In this document: piece by piece, positions 20,693 to 32,490 of the stretch | Layout: every line of letters begins with the position of its first letter | How positions within the stretch are numbered: the stretch's first letter is position 1 | Assembly: GCF_032854445.1 (NCBI RefSeq) | Contig: NC_088295.1 | Location: forward strand, 64,587,249-64,651,248 | Source of the DNA: Liolophura sinensis | Taxonomy: Eukaryota > Mollusca > Polyplacophora > Chitonida > Chitonidae | Direction: 5' to 3' | Length of the DNA stretch: 64,000 nucleotides | Notes under the pieces: generated by a model | What the model was told of the DNA's origin: nothing | Seen by the model: the letters and a program-made list of their open reading frames with translations, nothing else | The model's database searches: none | Translations under genes and position numbers: made by a program

Positions 20693-21530
20693 CCGGACAT
20701 GAAGCAAGTGGGGAACACATGTTGTTCGTGAATAGGCAACGAGTCGCGTCCCACAATAGCACATAAGTTTGTTAATATTTAAAGGTGAAGGCATGGTAGC
20801 ACAGCTAGGGGTGTCTGCATGGAGGTACCATGACGTACACATGTTACCTGTTTATTTACAACTGTATATATAGCAAACCCAGAGCAAGACGACTTAATCA
20901 GATATCAGGTATACAGACTATTCTGCCAAGCCACGATCAAGGTATAGAAGCGAGACAGGGATCAGGCATACCGACTGAACGCTTTTAGTTCTGATTACAG
21001 AAAAGATTTTAGTTTAGCCGAACCAGCGTGAAAACGAACTTGGACGAGTGGAAAAAAATCGAGGAAAAACAAAATGAGAAGAGGGTTAGCGTTGTAATCT
21101 AGACAGACGGTTGGAAAATGTTTCCAAAGAGTATGTCTCCGAAACTTGCGGGTACTCATCGAGACTTGGTTAAGCAAACTGTTAAAAAGTGATATTTGAA
21201 GTTATAATAGTAACATTGATGAGAAAAAGAAACAAAAATAAAGAAAAAACCGAAAAAAGAAGAAAAATATCTCGGGTCCAGAGTGTCACTTATTTTGCCA
21301 CTTTCCAACTGCTGTATCAATGAAATTATCAGTAAAATAACAATTAATGTTTTAAGTAACTTTACAGGTGACTCGGTGATTCAGAACTTGTATAAGAGTT
21401 GAAGTACAGAATGGCCTGTCGGTTTTATCAACTTAAAATTAACATTACTGATGGTTGTTTTTTATTGTGTGGATGAAAGATTTTCATTCCTCCAACCAGC
21501 TCTCTGTAATAACAGGAAAGAAAACCCACA

Positions 21531-21948
21531 TTGGCAAAACAACACGGAAACCTATATTGTGTAGAGGATTGTTGCTGGGGAAAAAATCTTTTTAGAAGAA
21601 GATGATAATGTATGGGCCAGAGTAATGACATCACAGCTCTACCAGCTGTGCCTTAAATGGGTATCTGAATGCTTCATTTTTCACCTTGACAATTTAAGAA
21701 ACCTTTTCCATAAGCTTTTCTGTTTAAACCATTACATACCACATCGAGAGCGTAGGTCGAGAACTTCCTCACCATTGTGATACAGCTCAGTTATCAGGGT
21801 GTTTTTGGCTACTTTACGCAAGATTACTCCATCAGAATGAAGAAGATGAGTTTACCTTAATGACAGGGGTTTTGGAAAGCAACGTTTATCGACTCAGAAA
21901 GAGGGCTGTCTTCCTCATCCAGACGTTAGGTTATCTTCTGAGAAACTA
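21531..21948 (+). pseudogene. Interrupted counterpart of the 8405-8821 open stretch
   Basis: Close homologue of 8405-8821, with the same disruptions as unit 2 (GGGGAAAAAATC near 21577), so the damage predates the split of copies 2 and 3. Confidence 0.3.
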
Positions 21949-22137
21949 AGTATCACACAAAGAAGACGACAAGCACTAAACAATTATTAAAGATATGTTT
22001 GTACCAATTAAATCTGAAAAGCAGGTTAATGGATTTGTAGGAAATAGCCTTAAAATAACACAACACTCATTTGATTCAATTATTTACATTCCCAGGTAAT
22101 AGTACATAATTTTAATTTCCGACAAAGAGAAATACCA

Positions 22138-23214
22138 GGTAATCCATTTTACATGTGATACTCTGTTGAAATTTTACAACAAACCGTTATGATTAGGTTT
22201 TTGCCCTCAACGTCGGCAATGGAATATCTATGACTGTCATTGTCGGTATAATTCAGCCATTATACTGACAAAGAGAATACATACTGATCAACATTGTCTG
22301 TGTATTATATCGTCATTGCATGAACACTTCCATTGCGTCATGGGCCTTTTTGACAAACAATGACAAACAATACCTTTGAAACTTTTATAAACAAATGCTC
22401 TGTGCCTGAAGAAAGCTTGTAATAAAGCAAAAATAAAATGCAAAATACGCTGCTTAGTTTTGGTGCCTTCTCAATCTTTAGTAAATAAAACTACACGTGA
22501 ATACATGTGAAGCAGGACCTTGATTCTTACTTAAAAGTAATAAAACACCTAAACTGGTAGTTAATGCCAAAAGAGTCATTGACAACTGTCCAAGAGAATA
22601 GTTTTTTTTTTTTTTAGAATACTTCCAAGTGAGTTATAAATCCTTTATAACATTAGATCTTACGGTGGACTATTGTAAGTAAAATATTCCCTGTGAACCC
22701 ATGTGACGTTATGTGACACATTTTTCCAACCGTATACGACCACAAACTGCTAAACTGCTTCATTTCAAGTAATATAAGTCCACTGCATCCGCACAACGTA
22801 TGGTCCGCATAACAACCTATCTGCGAACAAAATCATTTCTCATTAGAGCTCACATGAAAGTTTATGGTCCCAAGAGGTTGCCATTTAGAATCCAACATTT
22901 TGAACTCACTTCTTCAGAAATACAACAAAGTCTTTCCTTTGGTAGGTTTTTCTGACTAATCTTCATTTTTGCGTATAGTATTTTTAAAGAATGCGCAGTT
23001 CAGAATCACCGTGTCAGTCAAACTCCCTAGATAGCCTTAAAGAATTCCACGTGACCTGTTTTCTTCAAGAAAGATAATTTACATCATTATGATCAAATCA
23101 ATGTTGTGATGCACTTAAAGGCTCCAAAGGTTGCTGACCTCATAGCTGATTTCCACGATTCCTGAAGGGGATATGTTTTTACTAAACTTTAAACATTGAT
23201 CTCACGCTTTATAG
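22138..23214. other. Transition from unit 3 to older repeats, no gene seen
   Basis: AT-rich DNA past the triplication. ATTACATGTGATGCTC near 28530 resembles TTTACATGTGATACTC near 22150, so this is the start of the first relic unit. A 12-base T run lies near 22604. No open frame is convincing. Confidence 0.45.
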
Positions 23215-24402
23215 TTATTCTGTTTTTCCTCGTATTTTCTACAATGCACTTTCATCATAATCGCAACTGTTATATTATCTTCTGGCGAAAACAAGAATAA
23301 CTTCACATTTAAGAATCAGATGACATTGCGACTCTCCCTTAAAAAGAGCTAAATGGAAAAAAGACTGCACGGTCAATTTAGTGATACAGGATTGTAGCCC
23401 AATAACAGCGTATCCATGATTCTCCCACAGACGGCAATGATGTCCTGTGCAATTTCTATGTGGTCATCAGGGCGCTAAACGATACCTTATTTTGATATGG
23501 GGAAGCTTTGGAAAGTAGGCCTAATCTGTGAGTAAGTTAGGCCGTTATGAAGTGGACAAATATCCTATCCCATTCGCATATGATTGATCCACGAGAAAAT
23601 ACCCGTCTCACTGTAATCACAGGAGCCTTCTTTCTCATTCAGCTGTATTCTAACAGGTTAATTTGTTCATATCCAAACGGATAGCACCGATAAAGAAAGC
23701 CAAAAAAAAATCAACCGATAAAATGGTACGGTAAGTTCATTTGTAGTATTTGTATAAACCTCTAATTCACCTCTCCCGTCGCCGTCACAACTGATGGCAA
23801 ACTCAGATCGGGCCCCAAAATCAATGATTTCAATTTCTCTCAAGAGATAATTTTGGATTAGTATTTGAATTTCATCAACTGGTAGCCCACGACGGGCAGA
23901 TTTTTGAGTCTTGGCGACTTTTTACTACATGTGTAATTAACAGTGGAGTGATTTATATTATGCCACTTACCAACTCAAAAGTCCCCTAGTCAAAACCCAT
24001 TCATCTTCCAAAAAACAACCTATAGTCATACATAAAATACACAAAATCTCCCCACACTCACGAACAATAACACAAATTGATGGGGGAAAAAACATAAAGT
24101 TTCAGCACCCGTTTTAGTATGTCTTCGCACAGAGTATAACCTTTAAAGAAAGATTTATATATTTTATTTACAGGTTGGGTTTAGAGAGTATCCACTATAA
24201 AGCATTCTACAGCCCTCTTCATCTGCATTTTTGTTCCAAACAAATCAGCTTTGCGCGCATACATTTCTGATATTCCATAGCTGTAAACATGATTCAGAAT
24301 AATACAAAAAGATGAAATATAACCTTAATGGAGCTTCGATTTAATGAGGTCTTATGTTCAACCTCGGGTTGGACAAGCTCCTTTACTCAAAATTGGTAAT
24401 AT
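23215..24402 (+). repeat. Relic tandem repeat, copy A
   Basis: Aligns over about 1.2 kb with 26245-27400. Shared blocks include ACTGATGGCAAACTCAGATC at 23789 and near 26829, AACAGTGGAGTGATTTATAT near 23939 and 26986, and GGTTGGAC/GGTCGGAT near 24365 and 27350. Divergence is far higher than among the 6.5-kb units. It is part of an older ~3-kb tandem array. Confidence 0.8.
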
Positions 24403-25700
24403 TGGAACTTACTTTCTAGTCTTACGAACCCCGTCTTTAAACACTGTATTATATTTTTTATTTTTTTATTTGTCAGTGTCAGACCTACATTTTCTCTCAG
24501 TGTATGTTATAGCCTGCACTGTAATTCAGTCGAGCGTTCTCGAGACTTCGGTGTTTATGAGTTTAGTGTCATTGTACATAGAGTGTACATTCTGGAAATT
24601 GTATCGGTGTTGTAAACATGTTTACCATCAAACAATCCAGAATTTTCTTTTACGTTAGTTTATAAAAATGAGCTATGGAGTTGTGAACCTCTCAGTCATT
24701 TATTCAAGTCCACTTGTGAGCAGTTATTTACCCATGTCCAACTTTAACCAAGCAGTCATATTTACTGTCATTCACTGTGAAGGATTTTGCTGAGTTTGGA
24801 GATATTGGCTTTCACGCCATTCGACATTCGTCATTTCTACTCTATTTTGTGTACACAGTACTTTGTGAGCTTGTGTTTCACAGCTTACTAATTTTTGGAG
24901 ACTTTTATTTGGAGGTTGTATCGCTCATTGTCTCATTTTATCCCAGTTAACCCTGAATGTGACTTTGTGTACATTTCCCAGGAAACACACACCTATAGCT
25001 CGGCATCACGGACGCTACTGTCAACCCGTCAGCCATAGGAAATTACACATTCACAGGCAGTTCGGGGAATAACCACTTATTGGACTACCATCTGTAGATT
25101 GAGGAATTCATCTTAACTGTGGATTCTATATTCACGTGGACTGACTTGCCTTTGGAAGCCGGAATATTCCATCCGGATTTGGACGCTGTAAGATACTACA
25201 TATATACATATATATATTTGTAATTCTTTGTATTTTCTTTTGTATATTACTGTCAGTTGTATTATTTGCCTATTTTATTAAACTATATGTATTGAACTTA
25301 TTCAAGCGTCTTCGTGTTTCTTTGTTTGATCTTGTGTAAGGCCTATCGATGATTTGAGAGTTAAACAAGCCAGTTGTTTCGCATCTTTACTCTCTTATAG
25401 TGGCACCCTTACTCTAAGCACTCGCCACAATCCGAATGATCCGCATATTGTCTTCATATATATACATAATAGTGAACGCTAATAAACTTACTTAATATTA
25501 GCCACATCTTAGATGTAAAGTTAGTCTGGACGACGAATTGAATTTGTAATTTATGAGAAAGTCGTGGTCCTGGACGACTATTGTATATTTTGTATATGTT
25601 AACCCTTTAGATAGGCACAGTGGGGAACAAGTCCATTAATCCTGGGATGTAAATCAGGGCTTAGGACAGTCCCCTGTGTGCTTTAAAGCAAATTGCTCCA
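24403..25700. mobile_element. Unclassified insertion in relic copy A
   Basis: The homology between relic copies A and B breaks after about 24402 and resumes near 25735, whereas B continues with unrelated sequence. The stretch has TATATATA near 25205 and TATTAAACTATATG near 25272 followed by GT-rich DNA, resembling an LTR or retroposon 3' end. No reverse transcriptase, target-site duplication or clean TG...CA ends were found, so the class is unresolved. Confidence 0.25.
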
Positions 25701-25734
25701 AAGGAATAAAGTTGCAACAGAAGAAAACTTTACG

Positions 25735-25930
25735 TTGTATAATGATGAATTTAATTTAATGACAGCCAGGCTTTTCGGAAATTACCCTTTATCGATTCAG
25801 AAGGAGAGAAAGTTTGTTATACTGCTTCTTGAGAGACTAAGTAACAAAAAAATACATTGAATGAAATTGAGCGGAAATAAATCATCATGACAAATGTCTT
25901 TTCTAACAATTAACACTTAAACACAGGTCA
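25735..25930 (+). repeat. Relic of the 6.5-kb unit tail, copy A
   Basis: GATGAATTTAATTTAATGAC, followed by TTTATCGATTCAGAAGGAGA and GAGAGACTAAGTAAC, mirrors the last ~110 bp of the 8405-8821 stretch (GATGAGTTTACCTTAATGAC, TTTATCGACTCAGAAAGAGG, GAGAAACTAAGTATC). It links the old array to the young one. Confidence 0.7.
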
Positions 25931-26244
25931 ACGTGTTTTGTGGAAAATTATCCCTGAAACAACACCGTAATCACTGGGTTCAGTTGGTTATGCGATTTGG
26001 AAGATTGGTCATTGTTACATGGATTCAACTTTTAATACCCAATGATAAAAGATGTAAATTCCAACTCCGCCAACGCGGCATCATGTGTATGTATACGACT
26101 TTGATTCTTGTAATTTTTTTCATACTAAATGGCATCAAACGCGAACATAAGTGTGAGTGGGTGTTAGTGGTACAGTTGATTGTGTAGGTTCCTTGAGAAT
26201 GTCTATTACTTTTTTTTGGTCCCAATCATCGACCTTTGCTTTGA

Positions 26245-27400
26245 AGTCATGTTTTTTTCGTGTGTTTTCTATAATGGCTTTTACCATAATGGCTGCAATG
26301 ACATTATCTCCTGACGAAACAAGAACAACTTCACATTGGAGATTCAGGTAACCATCCGACTCTCCGATGAAAAGATGTAAAAAATATTGGGGTTCAATCC
26401 AATAAAAACAAACATTTCACGCAATAACAGTCCATCGCATGATTTATCCACAGAAGGCGTTAGTAACCTTCTATAACAACTCCATTGTGGTTATCAGAGT
26501 GCTAAAACGAAACGCTATTTTAATGTAGCGAAGATTTGGGAAGTACTTAGTGTGCAATTTAAGCCGGCATGAAGTGGACAAATACCCCATTCCATTCACA
26601 TATGATCGATTCACGAGAAAATCCTCGGTCCGGCGTAATTAAGTGTTTTCGTAATCAGAAGAGCCTTCTTTCTCATTCAGCTGTATTCTAGCAGGTTAAC
26701 TTGTTCACATCCAAACAGATAGCATCAAAAAAGAATAAAAAACTACAATCGATCAAATGGTTCGGTAAGTTTATTTGCTGCATTTCTATACACCTCTAAT
26801 TCACCTGACCCGCCGCCCTCATATACAACTGATGGCAAACTCAGATCGGGCCACAAAATCAATGTTTTCAATTTTTATGATGAGATCCTTTTGGATTAGT
26901 CTTTGAATTCCACCCATCCGTAGAGCCATGATGGGCGGGTTTGTGGGCGTTGGCGACTACTTATTACCGATGTAACTCCACATTAACAGTGGAGTGATTT
27001 ATATTATCGGTTACGCGAACTCAATACATAGAAAATGTTATCATTAATAAGACAAGCTAGTGAGACGGATAGCACACAAAATTTTTCTTATCCAGGACGT
27101 TTACAGATGGGATTAGCAAGCATCTAACATAAATTGTTCTTAAACTGCTTTCTTAAACTGCGTATTTGTTCCAAGTGAGCAAAATCAACTTTGCACTCAT
27201 GAGTTTTTGATACTTTAAAACTGTAAACGTAATTTCAAATGATATAAAATGTTTTAAGTCTGAGCTTTCATGTCACCAATGCATACCTCTCGTAATTACT
27301 TACAATGATAATCCTCGCCTTATACGTCGGGGTTTATGTTTTATCTTGGGTCGGATAGGTTCCTAAGAATTTAAAATTAGTGACAAGGTGAGTTGTTATT
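26245..27400 (+). repeat. Relic tandem repeat, copy B
   Basis: Counterpart of 23215-24402. It also aligns with 28860-29410 through blocks around TTCTATAATGG...CACAATG, CCATTGTGGTTATCAGAGTG and AGATTTGGGAAGTAC. There is no coding continuity in any frame. Confidence 0.8.
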
Positions 27401-27929
27401 TCTTCTGTTTTCTTCATGGAGTTTAAATGAGACAGGAGAGACTTTCACAAAACTGCGTAAGTCATATGTCTCGTGACTTTTTTCGTAAAAGACGTTGTCT
27501 GTGTCATAGTGTCATAAGGCGACATCATTTACGAAAGAGCTTCCAGCACTGTATACATGTGTTGGCATTCCGCTACAACAAGATACCGTCGTGATACGAC
27601 GCTGATAAACAATGAAAGTAATATTAACCTCCGCCCCCTTCTCTCCCTAAATCCAGTCCAATCGTACAATGGCATCTACCACAGATTGTAAGTCATCCTA
27701 ATCAAGAGGCTCATTGCAGCGTGACAACACCAACGTCTTAGTGGCGGAATGCGCTGGGCCGTCGTTGTCAATTTCAGTTCAAAGTGCACAAGCTTCAGAT
27801 GTTCAACCGTCAGATAGCACAGTGATGGCACATATCCAGTAAATCTGCATCACCGTGATGTTACAGAGCTTTTGGACATTTTCCTGATTGCTTTTAAACA
27901 AACGAACCCCAAAGAACGAACACCTTATG
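27401..27929. other. Relic copy B, 3' part, no gene seen
   Basis: Includes ACTTTCACAAAACTGCGTAA near 27450, reminiscent of the MITE terminus seen elsewhere, but I could not place a clean opposite end. Otherwise unassigned. Confidence 0.3.
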
Positions 27930-28155
27930 TTTGTGTGAGGATGGGGTTAACTTAATGATAGGCTTTTTGGGAAGCAGCCTTTATCGATTTAGATGGCGGG
28001 AAGGCTTCTTTACTTAGACGTTAGCATACTTTGTGAACGACGAAACAGAAAAACAGGGTGTTGATACTGAAGGGAACAAAAACTATCCATAAAGAAATGT
28101 CACTTGTGCCAATTATCATTTTGAAAGCGAGTCAGTGTGTTTTGTATAAAATGGC
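27930..28155 (+). repeat. Relic of the 6.5-kb unit tail, copy B
   Basis: TTAACTTAATGATAGGCTTT, then GCAGCCTTTATCGATTTAGA, and further on TTGTGCCAATTATCATTTTG with GTGTTTTGTATAAAATGGCC. These follow the order of the 6.5-kb unit tail (TTACCTTAATGACAGGGTTT; GCAACGTTTATCGACTCAGA; TTGTGCCAATTAAAACTG; GGATTTGTAGGAAATGGC). Confidence 0.7.
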
Positions 28156-28417
28156 CTTCGTCGGTTAGCGCGCTAGCGCAGCGTAATGACCCAGGAGCCT
28201 CTCACCTATGCGGTCGCTGTGAGTTCAAGTCCAGCTCATGCTGGCTTCCTCTCTGGCCGTACGTGGGAAGTTCTGTCAGCAACCTGCGGATGGTCGTGGG
28301 TTTTACCCGGGCTCTGCTCTATTTCCTCCCACCATAATGCTGGCCGCCGTCGTATAAGTGAAACATTCCTGAGTACTGTGTAAAACACCAATCAAATAAA
28401 TAAATAGATAAATAAAT
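28151..28417 (+). mobile_element. tRNA-derived SINE, full length
   Basis: The tRNA-like head has an A-box-like GGTTAGCGCGCTAGCGCAG and a B-box-like GAGTTCAAGTCC. A body follows, then the 3' domain CACCATAATGCTGGCCGCCG...GTAAAACACCAATCAAATAA with an (AAAT)n tail. It is flanked by a near-perfect duplication, TGGCCTT at 28150 and TGGCATT at 28418. Insertion is into the relic unit tail, where uninterrupted copies read straight through. I associate this 3' domain with mollusc genomes; the family name is not assigned. Confidence 0.85.
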
Positions 28418-28859
28418 TGGCATTCAAAACAACGCTTCACTCACTAGCTTCAATTAATGACACGCTTTTGCCTCTTTGGTTTTGTTATATAAATTTAAGT
28501 TTTGGGATTTGAGTACAAGGCAAGGTGATCAATATTACATGTGATGCTCTTATTTAGCAATAAATATGGATCGTTGCGCATCCATTTGCGGGAATGTCAG
28601 GACAACTGATTGCCAACATGGGAAAGCAGAATATTGATACTTGCAACTTGAGAAATCGTGTCAGTGAGGGGTGCTAGAACTCTTGGCCTATGTTCCTCAA
28701 GTTGAACAATTTACATCATTAAAGTTGAGTCAACGAAGTAATAAACTTAAGGACTTCAAACGTTGGTCTAAGTGTAAAAGGGTGTTGGTCGAATGTGTCG
28801 ATCGTTGGGGATGCTCTTTTACCGTTTTTATTTTGAAACACACCATTTTGCTTTGAAGT
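28418..28859. other. Relic unit sequence, no gene seen
   Basis: Continues the relic tail after the SINE (AACAACGCTTCACTCACTAG resembling AACACAACACTCGTTTGATT of the young units). Short open frames on both strands are not convincing. Confidence 0.35.
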
Positions 28860-29410
28860 TATCCCGTTTTTCGTGAACCTTTGACTTTTTTCATCCTCGT
28901 TTTCCTCTTTAGCTTTCAATGTGTGTTTGCTGGGAGGTTGAGGAGGGGGCGTTGAGACGTTCACATTTTTAGCGACTTTCCCCTGAGTTTTCCACAATGC
29001 AATTTTGTTCACAATGATAGTAGATATTTTATCTTCCGACTAAACAAAAATAGTATGAAGAAGTTAATAGTAAAATGAAAAACAAACAGAAAAAATCCTG
29101 GATCGACCCAACGATATAAAATTGTTGCCCAATAATACACCGTCGTCTGATTAACCCACGTGAATGCGGCATCGGAATCTTTATAACACTTCCATTGCGG
29201 TCATCGCGGCGGTAAAATGACAGGTAATTTCCTTGCCGGGAAACTTTGGGCAGTGCTCTGTAAGTAACTTAATACCGTGTTCCAGAGGAAAAAGACCTCT
29301 TTCTCCCCAAATATGATAGATATCTCAGCGTAATCAAGTGTTTCCATAATCACCGGTAACCCCCTCAGCATTCAGTCTTATTCCAGCAGGCTAACTTTTT
29401 GAATCCAAAA
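28860..29410 (+). repeat. Relic tandem repeat, copy C (most diverged)
   Basis: Aligns in patches with copies A and B: TTTTCCACAATGCAATTTTG, CACTTCCATTGCGGTCATCG, AAACTTTGGGCAGTGC and TCCAGCAGGCTAAC. It is shorter than copies A and B. Confidence 0.6.
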
Positions 29411-29504
29411 AAAAAAAAGAAAGAAAAATCGAAAAAGAGAAAATAACCACACAAATTTCGTCCTAATAGTGGAAGTATTCATGCTTTTTGCATTTGCGGA
29501 CCGT

Positions 29505-29845
29505 AGCCAGTTCTCGCTCCATGGTTAAAATGTTTGTCTCACAACAACTCAGTCACCCGAGACGTGGGTTCAATCCTATTAATTTCTCGGACAGCCATTT
29601 CTCAAGATTCCTCTAAGTCCTTTGTTCTTGCTTCGTTCACAAGACGTCCTCTGCGGAGTTCTCTTGTGTGGTCATACAAGGTCACTTAAGACAGCTTTTC
29701 TTCAACAAACTATGACATATATCACACGTAAAAAAGTTCGTCTTTATCTTGCTAAACGAACAGTGGTCTATTCCATGCACTCGACAAAAAGATGGTCACC
29801 ATTACATAAACGAATGTACTCTTGAACATGGCGTTAAACAACAAA

Positions 29846-29876
<31 letters not shown>

Positions 29877-29940
29877 ATACATACATACATACATACATAC
29901 ATACATAAATACATAAATAAATAAACAGGACCTTTCAAAT
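29505..29940 (+). mobile_element. Degraded tRNA-derived SINE with (AAAT)n/(ACAT)n tail
   Basis: An A-box-like TGGTTAAAATGTTTG and a B-box-like GTGGGTTCAATCC lie near 29522 and 29563. The element ends in ACATGGCGTTAAACAACAAA and a long (AAAT)n plus (ACAT)n tail (29844-29925). Its body differs from the SINE at 28151, so it is probably another family. Confidence 0.6.
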
Positions 29941-30069
29941 AAATACGAGTAAGTACGAGCCGAAAACAGAACCATTTTTCTACTAAACTCTGTCGGTTAC
30001 ATGCTATGTTTCATTGCTGCATTCGTACAATGCGAGCATGGCGCTATAATGAGTTCACAGTATGTCCAA

Positions 30070-30420
30070 CTAACTATTGTGGTGCGGTCCGAGCACTGTG
30101 CAACAATCTGATAACTGTGCAACAATCGAGCGTTGATCTATATCACGTCATTATTGGGCAACGACTTGGGTACTGAGCCACAGTATGACTTTGATGCAAC
30201 AATTTCAGTACTGAGATACAATCTGATAGTTTTGCATCAATTTGAGCACTGTGCTGCAACATGATAATTTTGCAACGAGTGTGCCACGTCCTGAGTAATG
30301 AGCACTGTGTCACAATACCAGCACTGAACCCAGCATTGTGTTACTGCCCTTTTCCCCTACAATCTAAGCATTGCACTACAGTTTGTACTAGAATTTCAAC
30401 ATTGTTACAATATTCGTTTC
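30070..30420. repeat. Degenerate ~20-30-bp tandem repeat
   Basis: Recurring GAGCACTGTGCAACAATCTG-like words (GCACTGTG..., CTGATAACTGTGCAACAATC, GAGCACTGTGCTGCAACATG, GAGCACTGTGTCACAATACC), with irregular spacing and strong decay. Confidence 0.55.
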
Positions 30421-31840
30421 GCCAGAATTACCACTAAGGTATATTCCACACACATTCGAATGTTTCACAATTCTACTTGGGGAAGAACTTATGCATATGA
30501 CTCACAAATTACACAGCGTGTATTGTGTGTTTTCGTTCAACCCGCACTAATACCCCCACTAATCGGCATAAAGGTGTGTAGAAAAAGATGTCATGTCTCG
30601 AATGTTATTAAGGTCTTTCGCAGTCAATCAAATCGCTGTGATCATGCTCATTTGTCCGTGTGGCAATATCGCAGGACTGATTTACGTTGTTCACACTCTA
30701 TTAAAAAAGAATGGCTCTCATTTCTTAATGCGTGACTGGACCGAATGGCTTTTCTGCGTAAAACATGGTCATTTTCCACAGCAAACTCATTGTGTTATCT
30801 CGGTGGACATCAAAAATGATGCAATATCTGCTTAGGAAGCAGCGAACAAGCGCGATCATAATGCACATATTTCATCTCAACTCAAGTCATTGTGTCCTAA
30901 TAACTCATTCAGCCATGGAGGCGCTCGTAAAATTGTTCAGCGATTTAATGGGCTTGCACCCTGATTAGTATTCTACACTCAAAAACAAATTCGTTGAACT
31001 TGAACTACGCATGACTTCCAACCACACGCTAGCAAAAACAGCGTAATGACGTGGCATGATAGTGATCTCAATGAAATTTGCAGCACAATTGTCGATAATA
31101 TATAGCCATAATAAAAGATATGGTTTATAGCTTAAAATGTTTTTATCGCCACATTTTGCAAACATTAAATTTTTATGCAAGAACTCCGCCAGTATAATTG
31201 GATTGAAAAGTGTTTGGATTTTTTGTTTTCAAGCATTTAAAAGTGCATGTAGCCAATGGAGGAAAAAAACATGTCAGTAAAACTCTCGAATATTTCACTT
31301 CCCGGAAACACCGCTCGGCGGTCGCATTATTAACAACAAAAGCAAGCCTACTGTAACGTTCATGTCCAAAATATCCCCGTTTAGCTTTGACGTTGAGACG
31401 TTTACCTTGTCCAGTGTGGAACTGCTTCAAGTACAGCTTTTTTTTTGGCTTCCATGAAAGTTGACTTAACTGTTCCCTATCCAAAATGATTCCGAACCAG
31501 CATTTATTGCTTTCAGCACGCTGATACCTTCTACAGTTAAGTTCACATGACGTTGACAAGCGCCCTCTTTGCACCATGAGTCTAGCAGACAACGTTAGAT
31601 GAGGTAAAACAGTAGATTCTTGTCTTGTGGAATTCATATTGAAATGATAAATGTTTCATAATTTAACAAGGCTTTGAATTCATAAAACGCAACCAGCCTT
31701 AATGCCCGCAAATGCATTAATGTTCAACGATAAATACATGGAAGTTGCCTTATTTTGTTATAATAACCTGCAGATTGTTTTTCTTTCTCTTATTAAAGTT
31801 ATGGACAAAGTAATATTTGTTTACTATTATGCCAGTGGTG
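30421..31840. other. No gene recognised
   Basis: Contains the longest open frame outside the tandem units (minus strand 31173-31637, 154 codons), which has no recognisable domain and no clear splice or promoter context. Nothing else can be supported. Confidence 0.3.
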
Positions 31841-31965
31841 TTGATGGTAATTGTGCTGTCTCATTGTCACGACATTGACATTGATGGTAATTGTGCTGTT
31901 TGATTCTCACAACATTGACACTGATGGCAATCGTGCTGTTCCACTATTTACGACATTGACGTTTT
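31841..31965. repeat. Imperfect triplication of a ~45-bp unit
   Basis: TTGATGGTAATTGTGCTGT, TTGATGGTAATTGTGCTGT and CTGATGGCAATCGTGCTGT, each followed by a CA-rich stretch ending ACGACATTGAC or ACAACATTGAC. Confidence 0.8.
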
Positions 31966-32390
31966 GAGTTTTGTGACCTTCACGGCTTTTTGTTGTTCTT
32001 GCAAGCATGGTGATTCTTGTGAACAACAACCAACCTTAGACTAATCGGCTTTCAGACGAAAAGTAGAGTGAATGTAGATCAAGGTCGCAAAGCTGTTTTA
32101 GTGGGCTGGTCATTTGTTTCTCTTTCCCAGTCATTTGCCCGTGTTTAGTCTGGTCTGACAAGTATTAATGGCATGCGGTTACATATTACAGAAGCTGTCG
32201 TAGGCTCAAATGACGGAGAGTTCTCGTCGAAATTCTCCTAAAAATGGAATTAATTCTCTGTGTTTTTTAACATAAAAGACTACGACAGCAGATAGACGCA
32301 CGTAAAACATAACATTGTAAAATATATGCAAATCAACTGAAAGTGTGTGTACATAACTTCGGGGATAAGCCGAAAACTCATGTGTAAAAT

Positions 32391-32490
32391 GTATTTATTT
32401 ATTTGACTGTTGTTTTAAGCCGTACTCAAGATCAATTTCACTTATACGACGGCGGTCAACATTATGGTGGGAGGAAAACAGGTAGAGCCT
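32391..32490 (-). mobile_element. SINE 3' fragment, minus strand
   Basis: TATACGACGGCGGTCAACAT and ATTATGGTGGGAGG are the reverse complement of the 3' domain of the SINE at 28151-28417, preceded by a TATTTATTTATTT tail. The 5' part is missing. Confidence 0.8.

Larger units (their letters stand above)
19042..21530. other. 3' part of unit 3, mostly non-coding
   Basis: Shared AT-rich DNA with a candidate poly(A) signal, a MITE at 20233-20358 and a unit-3-specific segment at 20556-20692. No coding sequence is recognised. Confidence 0.5.
15515..22137 (+). repeat. 6.5-kb tandem unit, copy 3
   Basis: Third head-to-tail copy, ending near 22137 where the motif AAATACCAGG recurs. It has a private ~137-bp segment at 20556-20692. 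The block from about 20250 to 21220 diverges from copies 1 and 2 more than the rest does, suggesting a different recent history for that block. Confidence 0.95.

Noticed and set aside
28157-28230. tRNA gene
   Set aside because: A- and B-box-like words are present, but there is no cloverleaf and the sequence runs into a SINE body and AAAT tail.
31173-31637. 154-codon minus-strand open frame
   Set aside because: Longest frame outside the tandem units, but low-complexity, with no domain, no splice context and no paralogue in the window.
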